Assembly: GCF_029028005.1 (NCBI RefSeq)
Contig: NZ_JAOTPO010000023.1
Coordinates: 1-61,807, forward strand
DNA from: Alkalihalobacterium chitinilyticum
Lineage (GTDB): Bacteria; Bacillota; Bacilli; Bacillales; Bacillaceae_F
Length of the DNA: 61,807 nt
Direction: 5' to 3'
Notes under the pieces: generated by a model
Database searches by the model: none
Told to the model about the DNA's origin: nothing
What the model saw: the letters and a program-made list of their open reading frames with translations, nothing else
Shown here: positions 25,050 through 33,378 of the stretch, in pieces
Position numbering within the stretch: the first letter of the stretch is position 1
Layout of the letters: the number at the start of each line of letters is the position of its first letter
Translations under genes and position numbers: made by a program

Positions 25050-27470
25050 CTACTGAACAGACACTGGTATAGTTGTTGTTTTAAAATAGGCTTGACGGAT
25101 GTTTTCATCCTCATTAATTTTTTGCCACGGCTCTTCATAACGACTCACTGTTTTTTGTAGCGTTGCGTTTAATTCAGCTCGTTTTTCTGTATCAGCGACT
25201 ACTTCTTTAATGTGGTCTAAACCAAGGCGGTCCACCCAGTGAGATGTTCTTTCTAAATATTTTGCTGTTTCACGGTAATACTGTATAAAGGCACCTGTCA
25301 TTTCAAATACTTCTTGTTCCGTTTTGACTTTACAGAAGAAGTCACCAGCACGTAGGTCTGTACCGCCGTTTCCACCGACATACAGTTCCCAACCGCCATC
25401 AACTCCAACAACCCCTACATCTTTAATTCCGGATTCTGCACAGTTTCTCGGACAAGCGGATACACCCATTTTGAATTTATGTGGTGTATCGAGACGTTCA
25501 AAGCGTTTCTCTAATTCAATACCGAGACTCATCGAATCTTGAGTACCAAATCGACAGAACTGTGAACCTACGCATGTTTTAACTGTACGAAGTGTCTTTC
25601 CGTAAGCATATCCAGACGGCATACCTAGCTCTTCCCAAACTTGAGGAAGTTGTTCTTTTTTCAATCCGAATAAACCAATTCGTTGTCCACCTGTTAATTT
25701 GACGAGTGGCACATTATACTTATCAGCAACATCAGCAAGCTTTCTTAAATCTTCAGCTGTCGTCACTCCACCGTACATTCTAGGAACAACTGAATACGTT
25801 CCATCTTTTTGAATGTTAGCGTGTAATTTTTCATTTACAAGACGCGAATTTCTATCATCTTTATATTCTGGATTAATCATACCGAGATAATAATTTAACG
25901 CTGGACGGCATTTTGAGCAGCCTTGTTCTTCGTTCCAGTTCAGAACCATCATGACTTCTTTTGGTGAAGTTAATCCTTTATCTTTAATTTCAGCTATAAC
26001 CTCATCTCGACTAAAAGTTGTACACCCACATAATGTTTCTTTTTGAGCTGTCAATTCATAGTCAGAACCTAATGCATGTTCTAGAATTTCACCAATTAAT
26101 GGTTTACACCGCCCGCAAGATCGACCTGCATTTGTACAACCACCTACTTGCTCAATTGTTGCAAGTCCTTGTTGTTGAATAGCATCGACTATCGTTCCTT
26201 TAGTCGTTCCGTTACAACCACAAATAACTTCATTATCTGGCATCGCTCCGACGTCAGTCGCCGCATCCGCTCCTGGCGCTTGTAAGAAAGAAATTGTCGC
26301 TTGATCTGAAATATCTTCTTTGTTCGTTAACATTCTAAATAATCTTGAACTATCTTTTGTATCACCATATAAAACGACACCGACAATTCGATTATCTCTG
26401 ACTAAAACCTTCTTATAGACACCTTCATATTCGTTATGAACTTTAATTGATTTCGTTGATGCATCATCATAAATTTCTCCAGCTGAGAACAAATCAATTT
26501 CAGCTACTTTAAGCTGGGTTCCTAACAATGACCCTTCGTAACCTTCTTCCTTGCTTCCGCACAAACGATTGGCTAAAACTTTACCTTGTTCATATAAAGG
26601 AGCTACTAATCCATAAACCACTTCTCGGTGTTCTGCACATTCCCCTACAGCATACACGTGAGGAATATTCGTTTCTAAATAATCATTAACTACGATACCA
26701 CGATTGATATAAATGTCACTGCCCTTAACAAAATCAATGTTTGGAACAATCCCCGCAGCCATTATGACTAAGTCTGCTTGCACTTCACTTCCGTCTGAAA
26801 ATCGAACACCCTCGACTCGGTTGGTTCCCACAATTTCAGTTGTTGATTTTGGCATGAGGAAGTTCATCCCTTGCTCTTCTAATGCTTGTTTCAACATACT
26901 AGAAGCAACTGGATCTAGCTGTTTTTCCATTAAATGTTCCACTAAATGAACGACATCAACTTGCATTCCTAAATGAAGTAATCCTTTTGCAGCTTCGAGT
27001 CCAAGAAGTCCCCCTCCAATTACAACTGCTTTTTTATGATGCTTAGCGACTTCCATCATGGTTTCGCAATCTTCAATATCTCTAAACCCAATGACTCCTG
27101 AAAGTTCGGCACCAGGAACAGGTAAAATAAATGGCTTTGAACCAGTCGCTATGATCAGTTCATCATACGGTAGAACTTGTCCTTTATTTGAATAAACCAG
27201 CTGTTGGTGCGGATCTACTTTTGTAATCATCTCATCTGTAAACAACTGAATTTCATTATCTTGATACCAGTCCCAATGATTGATGATTGTATCTACAAAG
27301 CTCATTTCTCCTTGAAGTATATTTGAAAGTTGAATGCGGTTGTAATTGGGATGTGGTTCTTTACCAAAAATCGTTATTTCAAAAAAATCACGGTTTATTT
27401 TTAATAGGTCTTCAATGACTCTAACGCCTGCCATTCCGTTTCCTATCATGACCAGTTTCTTTTTCTCCAT
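25050..27470 (-). CDS. nirB: Nitrite reductase [NAD(P)H] large subunit NirB
   Basis: Reduces nitrite to ammonium with NADH. The 806 residues contain, in order, an FAD/NAD(P) reductase part (GNGMAGVRV near the start, VVIGGGLLGLEAAKG), two BFD-type [2Fe-2S] modules (CGCNGTTKG with CGRCK, CGCTTF with CSKCRP), and a sirohaem/[4Fe-4S] reductase part with TCVGSQFC and SACPRNC. I use ATG 27470 with GGAGG eight bases upstream; a GTG five codons earlier overlaps that ribosome site. It is divergent from narK, and both have perfect Fnr-type sites, so nitrate uptake and nitrite reduction are co-induced. Confidence 0.96.
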   Translation of the reverse strand: MEKKKLVMIGNGMAGVRVIEDLLKINRDFFEITIFGKEPHPNYNRIQLSNILQGEMSFVDTIINHWDWYQDNEIQLFTDEMITKVDPHQQLVYSNKGQVLPYDELIIATGSKPFILPVPGAELSGVIGFRDIEDCETMMEVAKHHKKAVVIGGGLLGLEAAKGLLHLGMQVDVVHLVEHLMEKQLDPVASSMLKQALEEQGMNFLMPKSTTEIVGTNRVEGVRFSDGSEVQADLVIMAAGIVPNIDFVKGSDIYINRGIVVNDYLETNIPHVYAVGECAEHREVVYGLVAPLYEQGKVLANRLCGSKEEGYEGSLLGTQLKVAEIDLFSAGEIYDDASTKSIKVHNEYEGVYKKVLVRDNRIVGVVLYGDTKDSSRLFRMLTNKEDISDQATISFLQAPGADAATDVGAMPDNEVICGCNGTTKGTIVDAIQQQGLATIEQVGGCTNAGRSCGRCKPLIGEILEHALGSDYELTAQKETLCGCTTFSRDEVIAEIKDKGLTSPKEVMMVLNWNEEQGCSKCRPALNYYLGMINPEYKDDRNSRLVNEKLHANIQKDGTYSVVPRMYGGVTTAEDLRKLADVADKYNVPLVKLTGGQRIGLFGLKKEQLPQVWEELGMPSGYAYGKTLRTVKTCVGSQFCRFGTQDSMSLGIELEKRFERLDTPHKFKMGVSACPRNCAESGIKDVGVVGVDGGWELYVGGNGGTDLRAGDFFCKVKTEQEVFEMTGAFIQYYRETAKYLERTSHWVDRLGLDHIKEVVADTEKRAELNATLQKTVSRYEEPWQKINEDENIRQAYFKTTTIPVSVQ

Positions 27471-27574
27471 TTTTATAACCTCCACTTGCTCACTACTTCA
27501 CAAATAGGAGCATCCATCACTGGTTGTTTTGTATTTTTATGCTCTCAGTATAACAATTAAGAGTTTGCAAAAAC

Positions 27575-27590
27575 TGTGATAAAAATCACA
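27575..27590 (-). promoter_or_regulatory. Fnr-type site of nirBD
   Basis: TGTGA-TAAAAA-TCACA, perfect, with TATACT at 27547-27552 at the standard distance. Confidence 0.85.
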
Positions 27591-27788
27591 CCCGATGACT
27601 GAAATATTTTCTATTTTGTGAAAAAGTTTCGTTCAAAAATTTGTAATAACTATTTTTACTATTGTTGAACCGATCGTTCTCAACTTTATTTACAAAGTTA
27701 TACTAGTTCTTTCTATATAATCGCCCTGTTTAATTTTCTTGCTATTCATTGTTATTTGTCGTTAGTACCTTCGATTTTTTTTATTTCC

Positions 27789-27804
27789 TGTGAAAAAAAT
27801 CACA
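27789..27804 (+). promoter_or_regulatory. Fnr-type site of narK
   Basis: TGTGA-AAAAAA-TCACA, perfect, with TATCAT at 27826-27831 as the -10 element. Confidence 0.85.
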
Positions 27805-27892
27805 CTCAACTTTTTCGTTTGGTTGTATCATCAGTTTTGTAAGAAACATCGATGTGAAGAAAATTAAACAATAGTATTTGGAGGAATAGATC

Positions 27893-29188
27893 ATGGCGAA
27901 AATTACGAAATGGGAGCCAGAAAATGAAAGTTTTTGGGAAAGTGAAGGAAAGAAAGTTGCAAGAAAGAACTTATTGATATCCGTATTTTCTTTAATCTTA
28001 GCTTTCTGTGTATGGCAATTATGGTCAGTTACAGCTGTTCGATTAAATGATGTAGGCTTTAATTTCACTAGCAGTCAATTATTTACGTTAGCTGCTTTAC
28101 CTGGATTAACTGGGGCAACATTACGATTATTCTATACTTTTATGCCAGGCTTGATTGGCGGTAAGAAAACGACATTACTTACAACTGTTGTTCTTCTAAT
28201 TCCTGCAATCGGTATTGGGTTTGCTGTTCAAAACCCTGAAACAAGCTTTCAAACAATGGTCATCCTTGCTGCTTTATGTGGACTTGGTGGAGGTAACTTA
28301 GCGTCTTCAACAGCTACTTTAAACCCATATTATCCGAAAAAAGCAAAAGGTACAGCCAACGGAATTAACGTTGGTATTGGAAACTTAGGAGTTAGTGTAG
28401 TTCAGTTCTTAACTCCAATCGTAATCGGTTTAGGGTTTATTGGTGCTCTAACTGGTGGAGGTCAAACTTTACCAGATGGCAGCGTCGTTTATATTCAAAA
28501 TGCAGCATTTATTTGGGTAATTCCAATTATCGCTTCTGTAATTGTTACGTTTTTCTTTATGGATGAACTTCCTGTAGCAAAACCAAGCATTAAGAGTCAA
28601 CTTTCTGTTCTAAAAATGAAACATATGTGGATTATGACTTGGCTATATGTCATGTGCTTCGGTTCATTTATCGGGTTCGCAGCGGCATTTCCATTATTAA
28701 TCCGTTCTGAGTTCCCAGAAATCGATGTTATGAAGTTTGCTTTCTTAGGTGCATTAGTTGGTGCTTCGATCCGTCCTTTCGGTGGTTGGCTTTCTGATAA
28801 AGTGAATAGTGGTGCAAAGGTAACATTCTGGACGATTGTCGCGATGATCCTTGCAACATCAAGTGTCATTTACTTCTTAAATATTAATAACTTTACTGGT
28901 TTCTTAATTTCATTCTTAGTGCTATTTGCTGGAACTGGAATTGCAAATGGATCTACTTTCCGAATGGTACCGTTCATTTTTGAAGAAAAATTTGCCGCAC
29001 CTGTTCTAGGGTTAATTGCTGCATTTGCTGCATACGGTGCATTCTTTATTCCAAAAATCTTCGGTTGGTCAATTGACACAACTGGATATGCTAACTTAGC
29101 TCTATTTATCTTTATCGGTTACTACGTAATCAGCTTAGTTATCAACTGGTACTTCTACTCAAGAAAAAATGCAGAAGTTAAATGTTAA
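27893..29188 (+). CDS. narK: NarK-type nitrate/nitrite transporter
   Basis: A 431-residue major-facilitator protein with about twelve membrane helices. It has the family motifs GLGGGNLASSTATLNPYYPKK (first 20 residues conserved) and GTGIANGSTFRMVPFIF, the glycine-rich nitrate signatures, and the arginine in TGATLRLFY of helix 2. It probably imports nitrate or exchanges it for nitrite. TTGGAGG precedes the ATG. Transcription is divergent from nirBD with its own Fnr-type site. Confidence 0.94.
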   Translation: MAKITKWEPENESFWESEGKKVARKNLLISVFSLILAFCVWQLWSVTAVRLNDVGFNFTSSQLFTLAALPGLTGATLRLFYTFMPGLIGGKKTTLLTTVVLLIPAIGIGFAVQNPETSFQTMVILAALCGLGGGNLASSTATLNPYYPKKAKGTANGINVGIGNLGVSVVQFLTPIVIGLGFIGALTGGGQTLPDGSVVYIQNAAFIWVIPIIASVIVTFFFMDELPVAKPSIKSQLSVLKMKHMWIMTWLYVMCFGSFIGFAAAFPLLIRSEFPEIDVMKFAFLGALVGASIRPFGGWLSDKVNSGAKVTFWTIVAMILATSSVIYFLNINNFTGFLISFLVLFAGTGIANGSTFRMVPFIFEEKFAAPVLGLIAAFAAYGAFFIPKIFGWSIDTTGYANLALFIFIGYYVISLVINWYFYSRKNAEVKC

Positions 29189-29204
29189 TCCAAGCGCTTA
29201 AAAG

Positions 29205-29247
29205 AACATGGCCTTTTCACTCCTGAGTGAAAGGCCTGTTTTTTTAT
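29205..29247 (+). terminator. narK terminator
   Basis: AACA.GGCCTTTTCACTC pairs with GAGTGAAAGGCCTGTT and is followed by TTTTTT. Confidence 0.85.
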
Positions 29248-29311
29248 TCTCATAGTAAAATTTTCGTTCCTATGAAATAATGAAGTGTAAAGGAAGATAG
29301 GAGGAATACCT

Positions 29312-29902
29312 ATGAAAACCCATCATATTGTCGGAGTTTTATTAGCTGGTGGTGCCTCACGACGCTTCGGTGAGCATAAAGCATTATACGAGCTCGATGG
29401 AAAGCCATTTATCCAATATAGTATAGATGCTTTACATGAAAACACAGAAGAAATTGTTATTGTTAGCCAACCTGATCTTATTCAACAAATTCAACAACAA
29501 ACTACATATGATGTCATTTTAGATGAAGAGCAGTTTCGAGGCTACGGGCCACTAGCGGGTATCTATAGTGCTATGAAACATGTTCATTCAGAATGGTATA
29601 TGACTCTTCCATGCGATACGCCCTATATCCATTCGGAAGTACTCAACCAGCTACGCTCATATACTGAGCGTTATCCTGATAAAGATGCGATTATTCCTAA
29701 AGTTTCAGGAAGAAATCAACCATTAATTGCTATGTACAACAGACGATGCTTACCCATGATTGAAAAAAATCTAAAAGAAAATTGTTTAAAGATAGGAATG
29801 TTATTTCAGGCCGTTGAGACGGTTTTTATAGAGGAATACGAGTGGAAGCATCCTGAGGCATTTCGTAATATTAATGAGAAAGATGATTTGAGATTTAGTT
29901 AG
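29312..29902 (+). CDS. mobA: Molybdenum cofactor guanylyltransferase
   Basis: Attaches GMP to molybdopterin to make the MGD form needed by the nitrate reductase and FdhF-like enzymes. The 196 residues begin with the nucleotide-binding motif LLAGGASRRFGEHKA and contain LPCDTPY and GRNQPLIAMY, as usual for MobA. GGAGGAATACCT precedes the ATG. A single gene, convergent with the moeA-moaD operon. Confidence 0.94.
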   Translation: MKTHHIVGVLLAGGASRRFGEHKALYELDGKPFIQYSIDALHENTEEIVIVSQPDLIQQIQQQTTYDVILDEEQFRGYGPLAGIYSAMKHVHSEWYMTLPCDTPYIHSEVLNQLRSYTERYPDKDAIIPKVSGRNQPLIAMYNRRCLPMIEKNLKENCLKIGMLFQAVETVFIEEYEWKHPEAFRNINEKDDLRFS

Positions 29903-29910
29903 CTATATGA

Positions 29911-29949
29911 ATAAATAAACATCCATCAAGTGATGGATGTTTATTTATA
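29911..29949. terminator. Bidirectional terminator between mobA and moaD
   Basis: ATAAATAAACATCCATCA and its complement form an 18-base stem with a 2-base loop; the A/T ends give a T run in both directions. Confidence 0.85.
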
Positions 29950-29960
29950 TGTCACTCTTA

Positions 29961-30194
29961 TTACCCACCACTTACAGGAGGAATTAAAGCAACAACATCG
30001 TTTTCTTTTAGTTGTGTATCATTTTTAACATATTCTTCATTGACCGCCACAATCGTACTATCTAATGACCGTAAATTTGGATACTTTTCCAGCAATACGT
30101 CTTTTAACTGTCCAACTGTCATCGGTTCACTTTTTATTTCAATTTCTCTTTCACCGACAATTTCTTCTAATTGTGCAAATAACAAAACCTTCAT
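29961..30194 (-). CDS. moaD: Molybdopterin synthase small subunit MoaD
   Basis: Ubiquitin-like sulfur carrier of 77 residues ending in the required double glycine (PPVSGG), which becomes a thiocarboxylate and gives sulfur to precursor Z. Last gene of the moeA-mobB-moaE-moaD operon, two bases after moaE, with AGAGGTG before the ATG. Confidence 0.93.
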   Translation of the reverse strand: MKVLLFAQLEEIVGEREIEIKSEPMTVGQLKDVLLEKYPNLRSLDSTIVAVNEEYVKNDTQLKENDVVALIPPVSGG

Positions 30195-30196
30195 CG

Positions 30197-30664
30197 TTAC
30201 ACCTCTTTAATTTCCGGCTTACCTGTTTCATATTTTACTTTTTCTAATTGGTCGCCGACCCACTCTTGCCCGTCTTCCCAATGCTCTTTTTTCCAAATCG
30301 GTACAATTTCTTTTATTCTTTCAATTGCATAGCGACTAGCTTCATAAGAGTCTGCTCGGTGAGGCGTTGATACAGCTATAACAACTGCAATATCGGTAAT
30401 TTCTAAATCGCCAATTCGATGAGTAATCGCCACTTTTGCTTGCGGCCACTTTTCCTGAATTTCATCACCAATTTGAGCTAGTTTTTTTACGGCCATTGTC
30501 TCATAAGCATCATAGCGAAGAAAGACGGTTTTTTTCTCACCTGTCATCTCCCTAACTGTTCCAATAAATGTATTAATCGCGCCTGCATTACGGTCGACTA
30601 CTTTATTAACGATCGTTTCAATTGAGATTGGTTCTTTTATAAGTTCAAAAAGCTGTTCACTCAT
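30197..30664 (-). CDS. moaE: Molybdopterin synthase catalytic subunit MoaE
   Basis: With MoaD it converts precursor Z to molybdopterin. The 155 residues show FIGTVREMTG, the conserved YDAYETMAVKKL, HRIGDLEI and the catalytic lysine region FWKKEHWEDG-like IWKKEHWEDG. The start is ATG 30664, which has TTGGAGGA upstream and overlaps the mobB end by eight bases; a GTG seven codons earlier lies before that ribosome site and is unlikely. Confidence 0.95.
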   Translation of the reverse strand: MSEQLFELIKEPISIETIVNKVVDRNAGAINTFIGTVREMTGEKKTVFLRYDAYETMAVKKLAQIGDEIQEKWPQAKVAITHRIGDLEITDIAVVIAVSTPHRADSYEASRYAIERIKEIVPIWKKEHWEDGQEWVGDQLEKVKYETGKPEIKEV

Positions 30665-31175
30665 TTCTTTCCTCCAATACACCATTCATAAACCAACTAA
30701 AAAAAGACTCAAAATCATCTAATAAAAACGTAGGAACCTCTAATGTAGTCGGTAGTTCAATATTCTTCCACAGTAGAATGGCTTGTATGTTTTCAAGTTG
30801 TTCTAATAACTCGATATCCTCTTCTTTTTTAACAATGACAACCTTGGGAAATGGTTCCTTTTTAAATCCTTCAATGATTACAAGATCAATTTTTAGGAAC
30901 TGTTGAAACTTAAGGGCATCTTTTATTGACCAATTTGCTTCCTTATTAAAGTGCATTTGCACGGTATTACCAGCAACAACCGTCGTACCCGTAGCACCAC
31001 ATTCACGAAACTTTGCCGAGTCTTTTCCAGTATCAAATACTGCTAAGCGATTTTCATGCCCATGATGTTTAATAACTGAAACACTCATGTCTTTCCTCTT
31101 TAGGTACGTAATTAATTTTTCAATTAACGTTGTTTTTCCTGAATTACTGTACCCTGCCACTTGAATGAGTTTCAT
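30657..31175 (-). CDS. mobB: Molybdopterin-guanine dinucleotide biosynthesis protein MobB
   Basis: GTP-binding helper of MobA, 172 residues, with the P-loop GYSNSGKTTL and VIKHHGHE. Its function is not essential in E. coli; it is thought to deliver GTP or the cofactor. ATG 31175 forms an ATGA overlap with the moeA stop codon and has GGGAG four bases before it, so translation is coupled to moeA. Confidence 0.92.
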   Translation of the reverse strand: MKLIQVAGYSNSGKTTLIEKLITYLKRKDMSVSVIKHHGHENRLAVFDTGKDSAKFRECGATGTTVVAGNTVQMHFNKEANWSIKDALKFQQFLKIDLVIIEGFKKEPFPKVVIVKKEEDIELLEQLENIQAILLWKNIELPTTLEVPTFLLDDFESFFSWFMNGVLEERNE

Positions 31176-32446
31176 TCTTTCTCCCATATTGAAGCACTAC
31201 CTTCTCCATTTAAAAGCAGCACCTCAACCTCCATTCCTCGCTCAAACCCTCTCGTACCACCTGGCAGCATAAGAAGAGCGTTCGCATAGGCAATGGAAGA
31301 AACGACACCTGATTTATCCAAACCGACTGGTGACACCATCAGCTTTCCGTCTTCAATCGATACTCTGCTTCTTACAAAGCGAGTAAATGGATTCGGCTTC
31401 GGAAAGTCTTTATCCAGTATGGCCTTTTCCTTTTGCAAGTGCACAAAATCAGCCTCAACTAAGCTAAGGATAGCGGGACGAGCAAACAGTTCAAAACCGA
31501 CAAAGCAAGCTGATGGATTCCCGGAAAGACCGAACAAAAACTTACCGTCTTTTACGGCAACTGTTGTTACACTGCCTGGGCGCATCGCGATTTTATTAAA
31601 TAAAACCTCAGCTTCAAGCTTTTTATATATGGCTGGTAAATGGTCAAAGTCACCAACAGAAACACCGCCAGTAGTTACCAACACATCGACTTCGGCTAAT
31701 GTTTGTTTGATCTTTTCAAAGCATGTATCAAAGTCATCCGCTAATTTCCCATAAAATTTCGGTTCTGCACCAATCTTTTGAATTTGCGCTGCGATCATAT
31801 ATCCATTACTATTACGGATTTTTCCTGGTTCCAACGGTTGGTTAACTTCTAATAATTCTGAACCAGTAGCAATAATTCCTACAACTGGCTTTTTATACAC
31901 GGGCACTTTCGCATAACCGAATGTCGCCAATAGTGCAACTGTTCCTTCATTAATTTTTGTACCTTTATCAAGTAACACCGAATCGTTTTTGACATCTTCA
32001 CCTTGTCTGGATATATTATCACCCGACGCTACTTTACGTTTAACTTGTATGTATGTCTTCCCGTTCTCGTGTACCTCTTTAACGAGTTCAAGCATGATGA
32101 CAGCATCCGCACCGTTGGGAATTTGTGCCCCTGTCATTATTCGGATCGCTTGTTTTGCTTGAAGCGTTGCTTTGGCCACTGTTCCTGCACCAATCTCCTC
32201 AATCACTTCTAATGGTACTGGGTTATCTGAGCTTGCGACTTGCGTATCTTCACTTCGAATCGCAAATCCATCATATGGTGATCGATCGAAAGGTGGTACA
32301 TCGTGGTCAGCTTTTAAAGGCTTCCCCAAGTAACGACCGAGGCATTCATCGATGGTTACATATTCCACCTCGCCATTTCGATGGACATGGTCCATTATTT
32401 TATTCACAGCATCTTTTACAGGTATTGGGGTTCTTCTTTCTACCAA
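31172..32446 (-). CDS. moeA: Molybdopterin molybdenumtransferase MoeA
   Basis: Inserts molybdate into adenylylated molybdopterin. The 424 residues contain PPFDRSPYDGFAIRS, MTGAQIPNGADAV, ATGSELLE, TTGGVSVGDFD and FGLSGNPSACFVG, all typical. The start is probably a TTG at 32446: AGGGAGG lies eight bases before it and the protein then begins VERRTPIPV, as other MoeA proteins do. The frame is open for 30 more codons upstream but lacks a ribosome site there. First gene of a four-gene operon. Confidence 0.94.
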   Translation of the reverse strand: MVERRTPIPVKDAVNKIMDHVHRNGEVEYVTIDECLGRYLGKPLKADHDVPPFDRSPYDGFAIRSEDTQVASSDNPVPLEVIEEIGAGTVAKATLQAKQAIRIMTGAQIPNGADAVIMLELVKEVHENGKTYIQVKRKVASGDNISRQGEDVKNDSVLLDKGTKINEGTVALLATFGYAKVPVYKKPVVGIIATGSELLEVNQPLEPGKIRNSNGYMIAAQIQKIGAEPKFYGKLADDFDTCFEKIKQTLAEVDVLVTTGGVSVGDFDHLPAIYKKLEAEVLFNKIAMRPGSVTTVAVKDGKFLFGLSGNPSACFVGFELFARPAILSLVEADFVHLQKEKAILDKDFPKPNPFTRFVRSRVSIEDGKLMVSPVGLDKSGVVSSIAYANALLMLPGGTRGFERGMEVEVLLLNGEGSASIWEKE

Positions 32447-32540
32447 TGACGTATCCTCCCTAAAACTACAATGATAGCTTACTTTTTCACTAAAAATATG
32501 GAAAGCAACACGTTCCAATTCCATAAATTTCGACATATTT

Positions 32541-32546
32541 ATTATA
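32541..32546 (-). promoter_or_regulatory. Possible -10 element of the moeA operon
   Basis: The minus strand reads TATAAT at 32541-32546, about 90 bases before the moeA start, with a weak ATTAAT 16 bases upstream. No molybdenum-cofactor riboswitch could be recognised in the leader. Confidence 0.4.
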
Positions 32547-32559
32547 CACTAAACACGAG

Positions 32560-33047
32560 TTCATTAATATTGCAGGGGCTTCTAAATCGTATAATTCTGG
32601 CGACTTTAACGATCGTGTGAGCGATAAATTCTCTCAATTTTGAGAATTGCAGTAGATAAAGGAAATTGGCTATCATAATAAAATGATAGGAAGATTAAAA
32701 GAGGTTCTGCTCTAGGGCTTTTAATAGTGCAGAACAGAAGGTTATTACTACTTTGATGTAATGAAGCGGTATGTAATTATGAATTTTAATCTAGTAATAG
32801 AATAAGAATACAAGGAATAATTTACAGTTTAGTATTAGGGGTTTATTATAAAATTAATTACTAAATATTTTATAAGGGAGATAGTCAATAGTATATATTT
32901 ACATAGTAAATCAAACATCCATGATTACTGAAAATATCGTGACACAGTAACCTTTTTTACCCTACCTAGCAAGCAAGTAAGCATGGTAACATTGGATATT
33001 TGTATAGACTTCATTTCTTTTGTAATTAAAAGCATTTAACAATCGAA
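32560..33047. other. Spacer between moeA promoter and a small gene, no gene seen
   Basis: About 490 AT-rich bases. A hairpin GTTCTGC/GCAGAAC (32704-32710 and 32729-32735, loop 18) is the only clear structure. I see no frame with a ribosome site on either strand. In phage arbitrium loci a small RNA lies downstream of aimR, so an RNA gene here cannot be excluded. Confidence 0.4.
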
Positions 33048-33206
33048 TCAATTAAGTTCGTTCTGTGGAAGCACTTCTAATTCAGATTGGTCAGCTAAAA
33101 CAACCTGAAAATAATCCTCCTCCTGGATCTCACAATAGCCACTTTCATAGATCCAAAAAATCGTATAAACCTTATTGTTGTATCTAACTTTTGTTCCAAT
33201 CTTCAT
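33048..33206 (-). CDS. Small protein of 52 residues, unknown
   Basis: A short frame with a very strong ribosome site (GGGGGAG eight bases before ATG 33206). The product starts MKIGTKVRYNNKVYTIFWIY and continues with alternating charged and hydrophobic residues, resembling a small KOW/SH3-like beta barrel. I cannot name a family. It lies 170 bases downstream of the AimR-like gene in the same direction. It has no signal peptide, so it is not an arbitrium peptide precursor. Confidence 0.7.
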   Translation of the reverse strand: MKIGTKVRYNNKVYTIFWIYESGYCEIQEEDYFQVVLADQSELEVLPQNELN

Positions 33207-33275
33207 CTTGCTAACTCCCCCTATAAACCAAAATCTTTATTTGTCTACTCAAATATATGTCTAGGTTTGTCAAAT

Positions 33276-33362
33276 ATTCGTCATGTTTCCGATTTTTTAA
33301 ATTTAAAAAACGGGAAACTTGTCGATAAATGACGAATGACACTTCCATTAAGAAAGTGTCAT
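33276..33362. repeat. Nested inverted repeats after the AimR-like gene
   Basis: ATTCGTCA (33276-33283) pairs with TGACGAAT (33330-33337) around an inner GTTTCCG/CGGGAAAC pair. Next to it ATGACACTT (33336-33344) pairs with AAGTGTCAT (33354-33362). They may end the aimR-like message, though a T run is lacking, or be operator sites. Confidence 0.5.
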
Positions 33363-33378
33363 TGCTATTGCATTCTTA

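Noticed and set aside
29185-29200. CCAAGCGCTTAAA after narK as a CcpA cre site
   Set aside because: Two mismatches to the consensus and located behind a stop codon without a downstream promoter.
32447-32700. Molybdenum-cofactor riboswitch before moeA
   Set aside because: The conserved core of that RNA class was not found in the leader.
33230-33360. A 45-codon frame between the AimR-like gene and the 52-residue gene as a possible aimP peptide precursor
   Set aside because: No ribosome site and no signal peptide or export segment; the sequence is basic and helical and lies over inverted repeats.
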